A stretch of 46,170 nucleotides of DNA. Origin: Faecalicatena fissicatena (lineage in GTDB: Bacteria > Bacillota > Clostridia > Lachnospirales > Lachnospiraceae). Where the stretch lies: NCBI GenBank assembly GCA_001028025.1, contig LDAQ01000089.1:1-46170 (forward strand). The letters are read 5' to 3'. The notes under the pieces were generated by a model. It saw only the letters and a list, made by a program, of their open reading frames with translations, ran no database searches and had not been told where the DNA came from. Made by a program: the position numbers and the translations under genes. Shown here piece by piece: positions 8,540-17,530 of this stretch (the stretch's first letter is position 1; each line of letters opens with the position of its first letter).

Positions 8540-10313
8540 ATCTTCCTCCTACTTTTACGGCAGCTCCTCCATCCGGGAGATTACCAAAATCGAATATAAA
8601 TGTGATTCCATAAATCAGATAAAAACGTATAAATATATTCAGGATACCCATACCGTCCAGTTCCAGGCTTGGCAGCAGGCCGTTCTCCAGTATCTCATCC
8701 ATCTGGTTTTTCAGGTGGGCAGTGATTTCATCCCCAAAGCCCGGACCGTTATCTTTGACTTCGACGTACCAGCAGTTTTGATCCATATGGCCCGAAATAA
8801 CAATATGCCACGGCGGAGAGATGCTGGCAGTAAATTTTACTGCGTTTTCTACAAGCAGCTGGATACAGAGCTTGGGGACGGGAAGGTCCAGCATATCGTC
8901 ATCCACGTCGAACTCATACTGCAGAGAATCGCCAAAACGCAGCTTCATACATTTTAAATATAAATCACAGTGCTCCAGTTCCTCCTCCAGAGAGGATACC
9001 TGCTCCTTATTTGATGAAATATAGCGGAGGATTGAGGTGATATCCTGGCACATCTGTGAGACAGGCCCGGTCAGACCGTCTTCCGCCATGGCGCCTATGG
9101 TGGTAAGTGAATTGTAGAGAAAATGCGGATTCATCTGTGCCTGGAGCGCGAGCATCTGTGCCTGCAGTTCCTGTTCTTTTAATACCAGCATGGTATTGGT
9201 CGCATTTTTCTGTGAACGAAGCGCCTCATTCAGAGAATTACGCAGCTTATCTATTTCAATGATCCCGGAGTCTTCCATTTCTATCTCCCGGAACTGATCC
9301 TTAGGATCAATGCAGGAAAGGAAGTGATAGATCTTTTTCAACGGAGCGCTTAACTTCCTTGACAGAACGGCGGCGAAAAGAAGGCACAGCAGCAGTACCA
9401 GAAGGAAGATAAATATCGTCCAGGACAGCGAACGATATACCGGAGCAAAGAACTCCGTGCTTTTGATCGCGGCAGCGGCAGTGAATCCACAATAATCCAT
9501 TTCTGAAAAGTATACATACTCGCGGCAGTCCCTGGATGTATTATAAAGTTCTTTCCCATTAGAATTCTTATAAGAATAGTAAGGAAAGAGATCGGACGTA
9601 TCCAGCGGGAAGATAACATTTCCCTCGGAATCGTAAATTACCACCTCAATATCATAGTCGCTCTCCGGAAAATACGCGCGCTGGAACAGAATATCATAAT
9701 ACTTCATGACTTCCACGAAGCCGGCCGGATTCTGGAATTCATCAAAATACATGCGGTACAGTGAAAGATAATATCTGTCGGAATCTGTGCCGGACCCCTT
9801 TGAAAACAGGGCGTTCTGTGAAGCGGCAGGGATATAACGCCGTCCGTTTGAGGCAACAGCATTCAGATACCAGGACTGTCCCGGGGCAGCAGTGTCAAGG
9901 ATTCCCGTAAGATTACCGGTGCCGTAAGCCCCTTTCTCGTAGCCGTACAGGTTGACCTGACGAATGGAAGTGTCTACCCCTTTCGTTGCCGTCAGGGCAT
10001 TCGCAAGAGTATTCCTGCGCTGGCTCTGTTCATATGGAGCGGCATCCGGGCTGTGAAAATAATCGGAAAAGGTTTGCTTGATCAAAGTGGAGTGGATCGT
10101 GTTCAGGCAGACATTGTCCATCTGGTTAATCTGAAGATCAATATCTGCAGCAATGGCCGCACATGTACGCTGGATATCCCGCTCTGTATTGGAGCGGAGG
10201 TTCAGATACTGGACAACGGAAAATATCATGGTCGCCAGAACCAGAAGAGCCAGCATCGTAAGTAGAAAGTATGAAGAAAGAATTTTCTGTATGTTTTTTG
10301 ATCTGTGCTTCAT
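8514..10313 (-). CDS. Membrane sensor histidine kinase (YesM-like)
   Basis: A 599-residue sensor of the LytS/YesM class that would detect an extracellular sugar signal and phosphorylate the regulator downstream. TM1 at about 14-36, a large extracellular domain (about 260 residues, Cache-like by position), TM2 at about 297-317, a HAMP-like linker, then the His_kinase domain with QMNPHFLYNSL, where His397 is the predicted phosphorylation site. The HATPase domain follows, with LLVENAVKF as the N-box and DNGPGFG as the G1 box. GAGGAG precedes the start codon. It is transcribed divergently from the permeases, and the 176-base gap (10314-10489) must hold both promoters, though no clear -35/-10 pair was found for either. 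Confidence 0.94.
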   Translation of the reverse strand: MKHRSKNIQKILSSYFLLTMLALLVLATMIFSVVQYLNLRSNTERDIQRTCAAIAADIDLQINQMDNVCLNTIHSTLIKQTFSDYFHSPDAAPYEQSQRRNTLANALTATKGVDTSIRQVNLYGYEKGAYGTGNLTGILDTAAPGQSWYLNAVASNGRRYIPAASQNALFSKGSGTDSDRYYLSLYRMYFDEFQNPAGFVEVMKYYDILFQRAYFPESDYDIEVVIYDSEGNVIFPLDTSDLFPYYSYKNSNGKELYNTSRDCREYVYFSEMDYCGFTAAAAIKSTEFFAPVYRSLSWTIFIFLLVLLLCLLFAAVLSRKLSAPLKKIYHFLSCIDPKDQFREIEMEDSGIIEIDKLRNSLNEALRSQKNATNTMLVLKEQELQAQMLALQAQMNPHFLYNSLTTIGAMAEDGLTGPVSQMCQDITSILRYISSNKEQVSSLEEELEHCDLYLKCMKLRFGDSLQYEFDVDDDMLDLPVPKLCIQLLVENAVKFTASISPPWHIVISGHMDQNCWYVEVKDNGPGFGDEITAHLKNQMDEILENGLLPSLELDGMGILNIFIRFYLIYGITFIFDFGNLPDGGAAVKVGGRFDDETKTL

Positions 10314-10489
10314 GTAAGACTCCTCAGACTTTATTTATAATTATTAGTAGTTCCATCATTATAGCATATTGTACATATAGAATCACAGAGAGGTTAAAAA
10401 AACACATAAAATGACCTAAAGTGTGCATGTGAATTCAGGAGGCGTTTGTATAAAATAAATAAAAAGGACATGACAGGAGGAGAAATAAA

Positions 10490-11365
10490 GTGAAAAAATC
10501 AAAGTTGTATCCATGGTATTTTGCAGCGGCCGCACTGATTATCTATACGGCCTTATGCGTGATACCGGGAATCATAGGTATCGGGTATTCCTTTACGGAC
10601 TGGTCGGCCTACTCAAAAGAGATTCATTTTGTGGGACTTGAAAATTTCAGAAAAATATTCAGTGCCGATACGAATTATTTTAAGTATATCACTAATACAC
10701 TGCTGTTTACGGTTGTAACAACTGTGGCGAAAACCGGCCTGGGACTATTATTTGCGCTGGCACTGAGTAAAAATATTAAGGCAAAGAACTTCCACAGAGG
10801 AGTTATGTATATGCCGTCTGTGCTGTCGATCCTGATTATTGGCCTGGTATTTACATCTATCCTGAATCCCAAGATGGGGATTTTAAACGAGGGACTCAGA
10901 GCGATTGGGCTGGACAGCCTGACACAGCAGTGGCTCACTAATCCAAAGATCGCGTTCTGGTCGGTTATGGCCGTTGATATCTGGAGAGGAACTGGTTACA
11001 TCATGACCATGCTGATCGTCGGAATACTCGCAATTCCAAAGGACTATTACGAAGCCTGCAGTATTGACGGGGCAAATGGATGGAACCGATTTATACATAT
11101 AACACTGCCCATGCTGCGGCAGACGCTCGCAGTTACGATTGTACTGAACGTACTGTATGGACTGAAGGTATTTGATATGGTATACGCATTGACGAACGGC
11201 GGACCGGGACATACCACAGAGGTTATGTATACTGCGGTATTTAAACAGTTCTCACAGGGACTGTATGCGGAAGGCACAACCATCAGTTCCGTTATGTTTA
11301 TCTTCATGGTAATCATCGGATTCTTTATGATTAAAATTCTGACGAAGGACGAGGTGCAGGAATAA
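10490..11365 (+). CDS. Sugar ABC transporter permease (MalF/UgpA type)
   Basis: A 291-residue inner-membrane permease of a type-I carbohydrate importer. Six transmembrane segments are visible, starting with YFAAAALIIYTALCVIPGII. The coupling loop is the EAA motif EACSIDGANGWNRFIHITLP, which docks onto the ATPase. The start codon is GTG, chosen because AGGAGGAG (about 10476-10483) sits at proper spacing and the N-terminus KKSKLYPWYF is typical of the family. It overlaps the next permease by one base. It should form a heterodimer with that gene's product and accept substrate from the lipoprotein at 6377-7702. Confidence 0.94.
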   Translation: MKKSKLYPWYFAAAALIIYTALCVIPGIIGIGYSFTDWSAYSKEIHFVGLENFRKIFSADTNYFKYITNTLLFTVVTTVAKTGLGLLFALALSKNIKAKNFHRGVMYMPSVLSILIIGLVFTSILNPKMGILNEGLRAIGLDSLTQQWLTNPKIAFWSVMAVDIWRGTGYIMTMLIVGILAIPKDYYEACSIDGANGWNRFIHITLPMLRQTLAVTIVLNVLYGLKVFDMVYALTNGGPGHTTEVMYTAVFKQFSQGLYAEGTTISSVMFIFMVIIGFFMIKILTKDEVQE

Positions 11366-12195
11366 TGAATAATAAAACAAAGAAAACAGCCATTAATATC
11401 CTGAAAAATGTTCTCGCATGGGCAATCTCAATTATTATGCTGATCCCTCTTGCACTGATTGTCATAAATGCATTTAAACCGGACGCGGAGGCACTGACGA
11501 TGACCCTTTCTCTTCCAAAGGAGTGGACATTTGCCAATTTTGCAACGGTGATTGAAAAGGGAAAATTGGTTAGAAGTTTCCTGAACAGTCTGCTTTATGC
11601 AGGGTGCGCAACTTTCATAGCGGTTCTTTTCGGGTCTATGGCAGCCTATGTATTTTCAAGAAGAAGTGACAAAAAAAGCAATCATGTCTATATGTACATG
11701 GTGCTGGGAATCGTAATTCCCATTAACTATGTTGCATTGATGAAGGTGATGCAGGTTACGCATCTCAACAACAGCGTTCCCGGAATTATACTTCTGTATG
11801 TGGCTACTCAGCTTCCGTTTACGGTATTCCTGATCTATGGTTTTGTATCCAAGGTTCCGGTTGACCTGGACGAAGCGGCAGTAATTGACGGATGCGGGCC
11901 CTTCAGGCTGTACTTTAATATCATTCTGCCAATGCTGAAATCCAGTATGGTAACAGCTGCTGTACTGTGTTTCCTTAACACGTGGAACGAGTTTGTAATG
12001 CCGTTGTATTTCCTGAATTCTTCGGAAAAATGGCCGATGACGCTGGCGGTTTATAATTTCTTCGGACAGTATGCGAAGAGCTGGAATCTGATATGCGCAG
12101 ACATTCTGCTGACCTGTCTGCCGGTTATCATCATGTACCTTGTGTGCCAGAAATATATCGTAGGAGGACAGACTGCGGGTGCAGTCAAGGGTTAA
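11365..12195 (+). CDS. Sugar ABC transporter permease (MalG/UgpE type)
   Basis: The 276-residue partner permease. An N-terminal transmembrane helix (WAISIIMLIPLALIVINAF) precedes the family's FKPDAEAL-like periplasm-facing segment, further membrane helices, and the EAA loop EAAVIDGCGPFRLYFNIILP. Start and stop overlap with the upstream gene (TAATG), so translation is coupled. Followed after 54 bases by the GH31 gene with its own AAAGGAG. The nucleotide-binding subunit is absent here. Confidence 0.94.
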   Translation: MNNKTKKTAINILKNVLAWAISIIMLIPLALIVINAFKPDAEALTMTLSLPKEWTFANFATVIEKGKLVRSFLNSLLYAGCATFIAVLFGSMAAYVFSRRSDKKSNHVYMYMVLGIVIPINYVALMKVMQVTHLNNSVPGIILLYVATQLPFTVFLIYGFVSKVPVDLDEAAVIDGCGPFRLYFNIILPMLKSSMVTAAVLCFLNTWNEFVMPLYFLNSSEKWPMTLAVYNFFGQYAKSWNLICADILLTCLPVIIMYLVCQKYIVGGQTAGAVKG

Positions 12196-12249
12196 CGGGT
12201 TCTCTGCAATACGATGCTGGTATAAGCAAACGAAAAGGAGTGAAGGACG

Positions 12250-14688
12250 ATGAGAATAAAATCATATACAGTCAGCCAGGATAAAAAAACGGCAGAGCTG
12301 CTTACGGATCAGGGGAAACTGGTTTTATACGGTATAGCCGGCAATATTGTGCGCTGTGTCTATACAAAAAAAGAGGTATGCCCGGTATCGCCTCTTGAAA
12401 TTGAAGCAAAACCGGAGGCGGATTTAGACATAGAGGAAAACGAGACTGCTGTCTGTATATCCACCGCCCGGCTGTGCATAGAAGTAGAAAAACTGACGGG
12501 AAGATTTACCTGGATAGAAAAAAGGACAGGAAGCCTTCTTCTGCGGGAAGAGGGAAAAGAGCTGGCAGAGTCTCCTCTCATGGTTTATTCCACGGGAAAT
12601 GAAAAGCCGGTAATACGGCGGGTTCAGACTGTCGATGGCGAGAGAAATTTTGTGGAAAACCTGAAGCCTGCTGTGGACCACATGGCATACCGGGCCAAGT
12701 TGTATTTTCAGTGGGAGCCGGATGAGCAGATCCACGGACTGGGGCAGGGAGAGGAAGGCATCTATGATTACCGGAAAAATGTCCAGTATCTCTATCAGCA
12801 TAATATGAGAATTCCGATTCCGTTTTTCTTATCAGACCATAAATATGGAATATTGGCAGACTGCGGCAGCCTGATGACATTTAACGATGACAGCAGAGGT
12901 TCTTACCTGTATCTGGATGCCGTGGAACAGCTGGACTATTATTTTATAGCGGGGGACAGGGCAGATGAGATGATAGCCGGATACCGCAGGCTGACAGGAA
13001 AAGCTGTTATGCTGCCGAAATGGGCTTACGGATATATACAGTCAAAAGAGGCATATCATAATCAGGAAGAAATGGTTGATACAGCGAGGGAGTACCGGAA
13101 GAGAAAGATTGGCCTGGACTGTGTGGTACAGGACTGGAATACATGGAAGGACGGAGAATGGGGAAATAAAAAGGTAGACAAAGAACGTTATCCCGACTTG
13201 AAAGGGATGAATAAGCAGCTCCACGAAATGAACGTACATACGATGGTGTCTGTATGGCCCAACATGAATTCGGGAACCGAGGACTGCGATGAAATGGAGG
13301 AGCACGGATTTCTGCTCAATGACTATGCAACCTACGATGCTTACGATGAGAAGGCAAGAGAGCTGTATTGGAAACAGGCCGATGAAGAACTGTTTTCCGG
13401 AGGTTTCGATTCCTGGTGGTGCGATTCAACAGAGCCGTTTTCCGGTCCGGACTGGAACGGGGCGTACCTCCGGGAGCCATGGGAGAGGTTCCATCTGGTA
13501 GGCAGCGAGCATAAGAAGTTTCTGCGTGCGGACAGAGCAAACCTTTATGCAGTGGCACATGCCAGAGGAATTTATGAAAATCAGAGAAAAGCTGCGCCTA
13601 AAAAACGTGTACTGAATCTGACGCGTTCCGGTTATGCAGGCTCGCAAAAGTACGGAACGATGCTGTGGTCGGGAGATACCTGCGCTACATGGGGAAATTT
13701 CAGGAAACAGATTACAGAGGGGCTGAACATGTGTCTGAGCGGAATGCCATATTGGACCTTGGACATAGGAGCTTTTTTCACTGTGAAAGAAAAATGGGAA
13801 AACAGGGGCTGCGGATGCAATCAGGACCCCTCCATGAAATGGTTCTGGCAGGGAGATTTTGAGGAAGGCATCCATGATTCCGGCTACCGGGAGTTATATG
13901 TAAGATGGTTTCAATACGGTGCATTTCTTCCCATGTTCCGCTCCCACGGAACCGACACGCCCAGAGAAATATGGAATTTTGGGGAACCGGGAGGGATGTT
14001 CTACGATGCGCTGGAAAAAACAATCCGTCTGCGGTATCGGCTGATGCCATATATTTATTCCCTGGCAGGGAAGGTCTGCATGGAGGACTACACGATGCTG
14101 CGGAGCCTGTTGTTTGATTTCCCGGATGATAAGACGGCCGCCGGCATGGACAGTCAGTTTATGTTTGGGGAAAGCCTGCTGATCTGCCCGGTAACACAGC
14201 CAATGTACTATGGACCGGGAAACCGGCGGCTGGAAGAAGAAAAAACATGGAAATGTTATCTTCCGGCAGGCGAGACATGGGTAGATTTTTATACCGGCAG
14301 GACGTGGGATGGCGGCCAGTGGATTGCTGTTTCTGCTGAAATAGACCGGATACCGGTGTTTGTAAAAGCGGGTTCCGTTATTCCGATGGAGGAATCGCTC
14401 CAATATGCCTGTGAGGAGACGGATGCACCTTTCGAGTTCCGGGTTTATCCCGGGAAAGACGCAGAATTTATTCTGTATGAGGATGCCGGGGATGACTATG
14501 GATACGAGGAGGGCATATGCAACAGGATTTCCGTTACATGGGAGGATGCGGAAAAGAAATTAAAGATTGGAAGTGCCAAATATGATTTCCCCCAGAGCAT
14601 ACGCCGAAGAAAGTGCAGGGTTACCACACCTGAATCGGAAAGAGTGTTTGAATATCAGGGAGAATACATGGAGATATCATTGTCCTGA
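12250..14688 (+). CDS. GH31 family glycoside hydrolase (alpha-glucosidase or alpha-xylosidase type)
   Basis: An 812-residue retaining exo-glycosidase, without signal peptide, so it would act in the cytoplasm on imported oligosaccharide. N-terminal mutarotase-like beta-sandwich (about 1-230), TIM-barrel catalytic domain (about 235-560), then beta-sandwich domains with a DUF5110-like end. The predicted nucleophile is Asp392 in WWCDSTEPF and the acid/base is Asp476 in WSGDT. MFRSHGTDTPREIWNFGEPG is the conserved barrel-end motif. The WW-D-x-TEP nucleophile form resembles alpha-xylosidase-like subgroups more than starch-type enzymes, but the substrate cannot be fixed from sequence. Its place after the permeases ties it to their cargo. 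Confidence 0.93.
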   Translation: MRIKSYTVSQDKKTAELLTDQGKLVLYGIAGNIVRCVYTKKEVCPVSPLEIEAKPEADLDIEENETAVCISTARLCIEVEKLTGRFTWIEKRTGSLLLREEGKELAESPLMVYSTGNEKPVIRRVQTVDGERNFVENLKPAVDHMAYRAKLYFQWEPDEQIHGLGQGEEGIYDYRKNVQYLYQHNMRIPIPFFLSDHKYGILADCGSLMTFNDDSRGSYLYLDAVEQLDYYFIAGDRADEMIAGYRRLTGKAVMLPKWAYGYIQSKEAYHNQEEMVDTAREYRKRKIGLDCVVQDWNTWKDGEWGNKKVDKERYPDLKGMNKQLHEMNVHTMVSVWPNMNSGTEDCDEMEEHGFLLNDYATYDAYDEKARELYWKQADEELFSGGFDSWWCDSTEPFSGPDWNGAYLREPWERFHLVGSEHKKFLRADRANLYAVAHARGIYENQRKAAPKKRVLNLTRSGYAGSQKYGTMLWSGDTCATWGNFRKQITEGLNMCLSGMPYWTLDIGAFFTVKEKWENRGCGCNQDPSMKWFWQGDFEEGIHDSGYRELYVRWFQYGAFLPMFRSHGTDTPREIWNFGEPGGMFYDALEKTIRLRYRLMPYIYSLAGKVCMEDYTMLRSLLFDFPDDKTAAGMDSQFMFGESLLICPVTQPMYYGPGNRRLEEEKTWKCYLPAGETWVDFYTGRTWDGGQWIAVSAEIDRIPVFVKAGSVIPMEESLQYACEETDAPFEFRVYPGKDAEFILYEDAGDDYGYEEGICNRISVTWEDAEKKLKIGSAKYDFPQSIRRRKCRVTTPESERVFEYQGEYMEISLS

Positions 14689-14760
14689 GGATCATAGATA
14701 TGGATACACGGGAGAAATGGATAAGCCTATAAAATAGTTCAAAACAGGAGGAACAGAACC

Positions 14761-15942
14761 ATGATGTATAAAGAAAACTGGGAAGAGGCCCGGGTAAAGT
14801 GGACAAATTACTGGAAACATCAGAACACCGGAAGGCCGCTTATGTGTGTGATTGCCCGCAAACCGGAGATCGAAAAGTATTCGGATGGAAAACCTGCGCA
14901 GGGGGGATGCATGGACGTAATCTGTCAGGGAAAATATTATAACCTGCCGGAAGAATTAAAATGGAAAGACATGGAAGACAAGTATCAGGATGCGGAGCGG
15001 ATTGTTGCCAGATACAGGCAGTTCTGCGAGACCCATGAGTTCATGGGCGAGAGCTTTCCAAATCTGGATGTTGATTTTGGCCCCGGTTCACTGGCGGCAT
15101 ATCTGGGATCAGAGATTGGCTTTAAAGAGGATACGGTCTGGTTTGAACCGTGCCTGGATGATCTGACGGAGGCTACGGAATTTAAATTTGACCCGGAGAA
15201 TAAATGGTTTAAAAAGCACATCAAACTGGTGGAAAAATGCAGAGAACTGGTTGGAGATGATTTTCCGGTAGATATGCCGGATCTGATGGAAAATATTGAT
15301 GTTCTCGTGTCTCTTCGGGGTGCCGAGGATATGCTGTATGATCTGATTGACGAACCGGAAGAGGTGGAAGAACGGATTCGGCAGATTGGGAAGATCTATT
15401 ATGAATATTATGACCGTTTCCATGAGATTATCAGCGATGGGGACGGCGGAAATGCATATACCGTATTCCAGATCTGGGGGCCGGGAAGAACCGTGAAGCT
15501 GCAGTGTGATTTTTCGGCAATGATGTCACCCGCCAACTTCCGGGATTTCATTCAGAAATCACTGCGCGGGCAGGCAAAAAAAGCAGATCAGGTATTGTAT
15601 CATCTGGACGGTCCGGATGCGATCCGGCATCTGGATGCAATTATGGAAATTGAGGAGATAGATGCGCTGCAGTGGACCAGCGGTGACGCGGGACCGGACG
15701 GGACCCTGGAAGAGTGGGATGTGATATATGACAAGGTGAGAAGAGCGGGCAAATCCCTGTGGATCAAAGTATATTCCGGAGAATTTGAGGACTGGATTAA
15801 AAATGTAGACAGGATTGTGAAGAAATATGGCTCCCACAGCCTCTTTTTGCTCTTCCCTGAAATGTCTATGGAGCAGGCGGAGACGCTCCTGGACTATGCA
15901 GAAAAGAACTGGAGCGATGTGCAGGGTGAATTTGTTCCGTAA
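14761..15942 (+). CDS. URO-D superfamily protein (MtaA/uroporphyrinogen decarboxylase-like)
   Basis: A 393-residue protein of the uroporphyrinogen-decarboxylase/corrinoid-methyltransferase superfamily, last gene of the sugar operon (AGGAGGA at 14746-14752). The C-terminal half has the superfamily pattern: FQIWGPGRTVKLQCDFSAMM, then YHLDGPDAIRHLDAIM, LQWTSGDAGPDG, and a final LLFPEMSMEQAETLLDYA. Zinc-dependent methyltransferases of this group carry HxCG at the second block; here it is HLDG (His281, Asp283), so the thiolate ligand is missing and a simple MtaA role is doubtful. It is not the heme enzyme HemE judging by length and motifs. It lies just before a cobalamin riboswitch, but on the far side of that element's promoter. 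Confidence 0.8.
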   Translation: MMYKENWEEARVKWTNYWKHQNTGRPLMCVIARKPEIEKYSDGKPAQGGCMDVICQGKYYNLPEELKWKDMEDKYQDAERIVARYRQFCETHEFMGESFPNLDVDFGPGSLAAYLGSEIGFKEDTVWFEPCLDDLTEATEFKFDPENKWFKKHIKLVEKCRELVGDDFPVDMPDLMENIDVLVSLRGAEDMLYDLIDEPEEVEERIRQIGKIYYEYYDRFHEIISDGDGGNAYTVFQIWGPGRTVKLQCDFSAMMSPANFRDFIQKSLRGQAKKADQVLYHLDGPDAIRHLDAIMEIEEIDALQWTSGDAGPDGTLEEWDVIYDKVRRAGKSLWIKVYSGEFEDWIKNVDRIVKKYGSHSLFLLFPEMSMEQAETLLDYAEKNWSDVQGEFVP

Positions 15943-16044
15943 GACCGAAGCGATTTTTACCGGCAAAAAAAAGAAGCGCTCAGAAGGATTGAGGAAAGGA
16001 TATCTAAAAAAAGAACATAAAGACCTGAAATAATTTCCAATCTT

Positions 16045-16072
16045 TTGTCAATATTTGTGGTAAACTGATAAA
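16045..16072 (+). promoter_or_regulatory. Promoter of riboswitch transcript 1
   Basis: TTGTCA (16045-16050, five of six matches) and GATAAA (16067-16072, four of six) with 16-base spacing. Transcription would begin just before the cobalamin riboswitch. Confidence 0.5.
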
Positions 16073-16104
16073 AAATAAATAAAAACAATTACCGGTTTTA
16101 AGTT

Positions 16105-16290
16105 CCTGATGCTATGTACAATAGGGTACAGGCGTCAGGCTGAGAGGGAACAGGGTGAGAATCCCTGACAGTCGTGCTACTGTATGCGTGTAGTCTTTCC
16201 ATAACCATTGTACACAGAGTGTATGAGAAGGGGAGAGTCGTGAATGCGTAAGTCAGGATACCTGCTTAGAGCTGCTGCCAGTTATTACAC
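16105..16290 (+). promoter_or_regulatory. Cobalamin riboswitch 1
   Basis: The conserved B12-element core is visible. GAGGGAA is followed by the CAGGG/CCCTG stem (CAGGGTGAGAATCCCTG), then ACAGT-cgtgct-ACTGT, a variable insert, and the 3' core AAGTCAGGATACCTGC (about 16250-16265). This matches the cobalamin-riboswitch consensus (GGTGnnAATCC, CACTGT-like and CCAGGnnACCTGC boxes). It leads two possible terminators and then the LRR and TIM-barrel genes. The boundaries are estimates. Confidence 0.9.
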
Positions 16291-16310
16291 GCAATAATAA
16301 ATGGAGTGGG

Positions 16311-16357
16311 AATTGTCTTAGTTATAGTACGATTTTTTACTGTTGGGCAATTTTTTT
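16311..16357 (+). terminator. Probable riboswitch-1 expression-platform terminator
   Basis: AATTGTC (16311-16317) can pair with GGCAATT (16346-16352, one G-U), enclosing ATAGTA/TACTGT, and is followed by TTTTT. The stem is imperfect but the position directly after the aptamer fits a regulated terminator. Confidence 0.55.
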
Positions 16358-16361
16358 ATTT

Positions 16362-16425
16362 GTATGTAAGCATACAGTGGCAGTGTCGGTAATCTGTTGG
16401 AAAGCATCCATTTCATAATGGGTGC
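16362..16425 (+). other. Extra stem-loops in the riboswitch-1 leader
   Basis: GTATG-taag-CATAC (16362-16375) and a second hairpin GCATCCAT/ATGGGTGC (about 16404-16425) lie between the two terminator candidates. The segment TGGCAG (16378-16383) is complementary to CTGCCA at 16275-16280 in the aptamer's 3' flank, so a long-range switch helix is possible. No open reading frame is evident here. Confidence 0.4.
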
Positions 16426-16433
16426 AGACAGAG

Positions 16434-16458
16434 GACGCAGCAGGATACTGCGTCTTTT
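16434..16458 (+). terminator. Second terminator in leader 1
   Basis: GACGCAG (16434-16440) pairs perfectly with CTGCGTC (16448-16454) around a seven-base loop, followed by TTTTAT. It precedes the LRR gene start by about 145 bases. Confidence 0.75.
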
Positions 16459-16601
16459 ATATTGCCGGTGAGTATCACCTGTCAGTAATAGAAAAAACTC
16501 TTAAGGCAGGGGAGAAAATGCGGTGTAAAATAGTGGTACAAAAGACAGCGGTTCCGTATGCCAGGTTTTGTTTTTAGTTTATTTGAAAGGAAGGGAAGCA
16601 T

Positions 16602-17438
16602 ATGGCAGGGGAGGTATCCGTCTGGAAAGCAAATGAGAAAGACACTCTGAATAAGGTGCAGGTGAAGAATAACGGAAATATAAAAGAATGGATTGCGGAC
16701 ACACATTACAGAAAGATTGGCGAGAAGGCCTTTAAAAATAATACAAAACTCCGCCGTGTTATTCTGCCTGAAAATGTCGTAGAAGTTGGAGCACAGAGCT
16801 TTTACAATACGACGCTGCGGGAAGTCGAGATGAAAGGTACAGTTTTGATTCGCAAGGAAGCCTTTTATAACTGTACAAAGCTGGGTCAGGTAAAACTTCC
16901 CGGAACAACTAATTTTATTGGAAGAAGAGCCTTCGCACAGTGCAAAAGTCTGGAGCGGGTAGAGATTGATGACGGCAGTATCTGCAGAGAAGTGAAGGCA
17001 GAGGCATTTGCCGGTTGTATTAACCTGAAACATATTGCCCTACCGGCAACGATTGCCAGGATAGAGCGGCAGGCATTTTACAAATGTACAGCCCTTGAGC
17101 ACATTGATTTGCCGGATGGATTAAGGGAGATTGAGGCAGAGGCTTTTTATCAGAACGCACTGACATCCCTGGAGCTGCCGGAAGGGCTGTTAAAAATTGG
17201 AGACAGCGCCTTTTTAAAATGCAACAGGTTAGAATATGCAGCGGTTCCTTCAACGGTAAAAATAATTGAAAAGTGGGCCTTCCATGGATGCAACAGACTG
17301 AAGGTGCTTGAGATCGGGCATGATCCTGAAGAAATCGGGGCATGGATCATTAACCGCAGTGCAAAGATCCGATGTAAAAAAGGCGGGGCAGTGGAAAAAT
17401 ACTGCCGGGATTCCGGATTCGAAACAGAGTATATCTAA
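16602..17438 (+). CDS. Leucine-rich repeat (BspA/LRR_5-type) protein, no signal peptide
   Basis: A 278-residue protein made of LRR_5 repeats of about 23 residues. Examples are IGEKAFKNNTKLRRVILPE, IERQAFYKCTALEHIDLPD and IEKWAFHGCNRLKVLEIGH, with at least eight units from about residue 38 to 250. A short N-terminal region and a final CRDSGFETEYI follow the family pattern. Most BspA-type proteins are secreted, but this one has neither signal peptide nor membrane helix, so it is probably cytoplasmic. AAAGGAAGGG precedes the ATG. It lies downstream of a cobalamin riboswitch and shares that leader with the TIM-barrel gene. Its partner and role are unknown; the repeats suggest a protein-binding function. 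Confidence 0.85.
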   Translation: MAGEVSVWKANEKDTLNKVQVKNNGNIKEWIADTHYRKIGEKAFKNNTKLRRVILPENVVEVGAQSFYNTTLREVEMKGTVLIRKEAFYNCTKLGQVKLPGTTNFIGRRAFAQCKSLERVEIDDGSICREVKAEAFAGCINLKHIALPATIARIERQAFYKCTALEHIDLPDGLREIEAEAFYQNALTSLELPEGLLKIGDSAFLKCNRLEYAAVPSTVKIIEKWAFHGCNRLKVLEIGHDPEEIGAWIINRSAKIRCKKGGAVEKYCRDSGFETEYI

Positions 17439-17477
17439 TACAGCATTGCATAATTGAAAGATGAGTGCACTGCTGTA
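17439..17477 (+). repeat. Inverted repeat after the LRR gene
   Basis: TACAGCA (17439-17445) pairs with TGCTGTA (17471-17477), with an inner TGCA/TGCA. It starts directly after the stop codon. There is no T-run, so it is more likely an mRNA-stabilising or attenuating hairpin than a terminator. Confidence 0.5.
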
Positions 17478-17530
17478 CCAGACGAAAGGGATATTTCAGG
17501 GGAAACTGCCTGGATCAGGTATAAAATATT

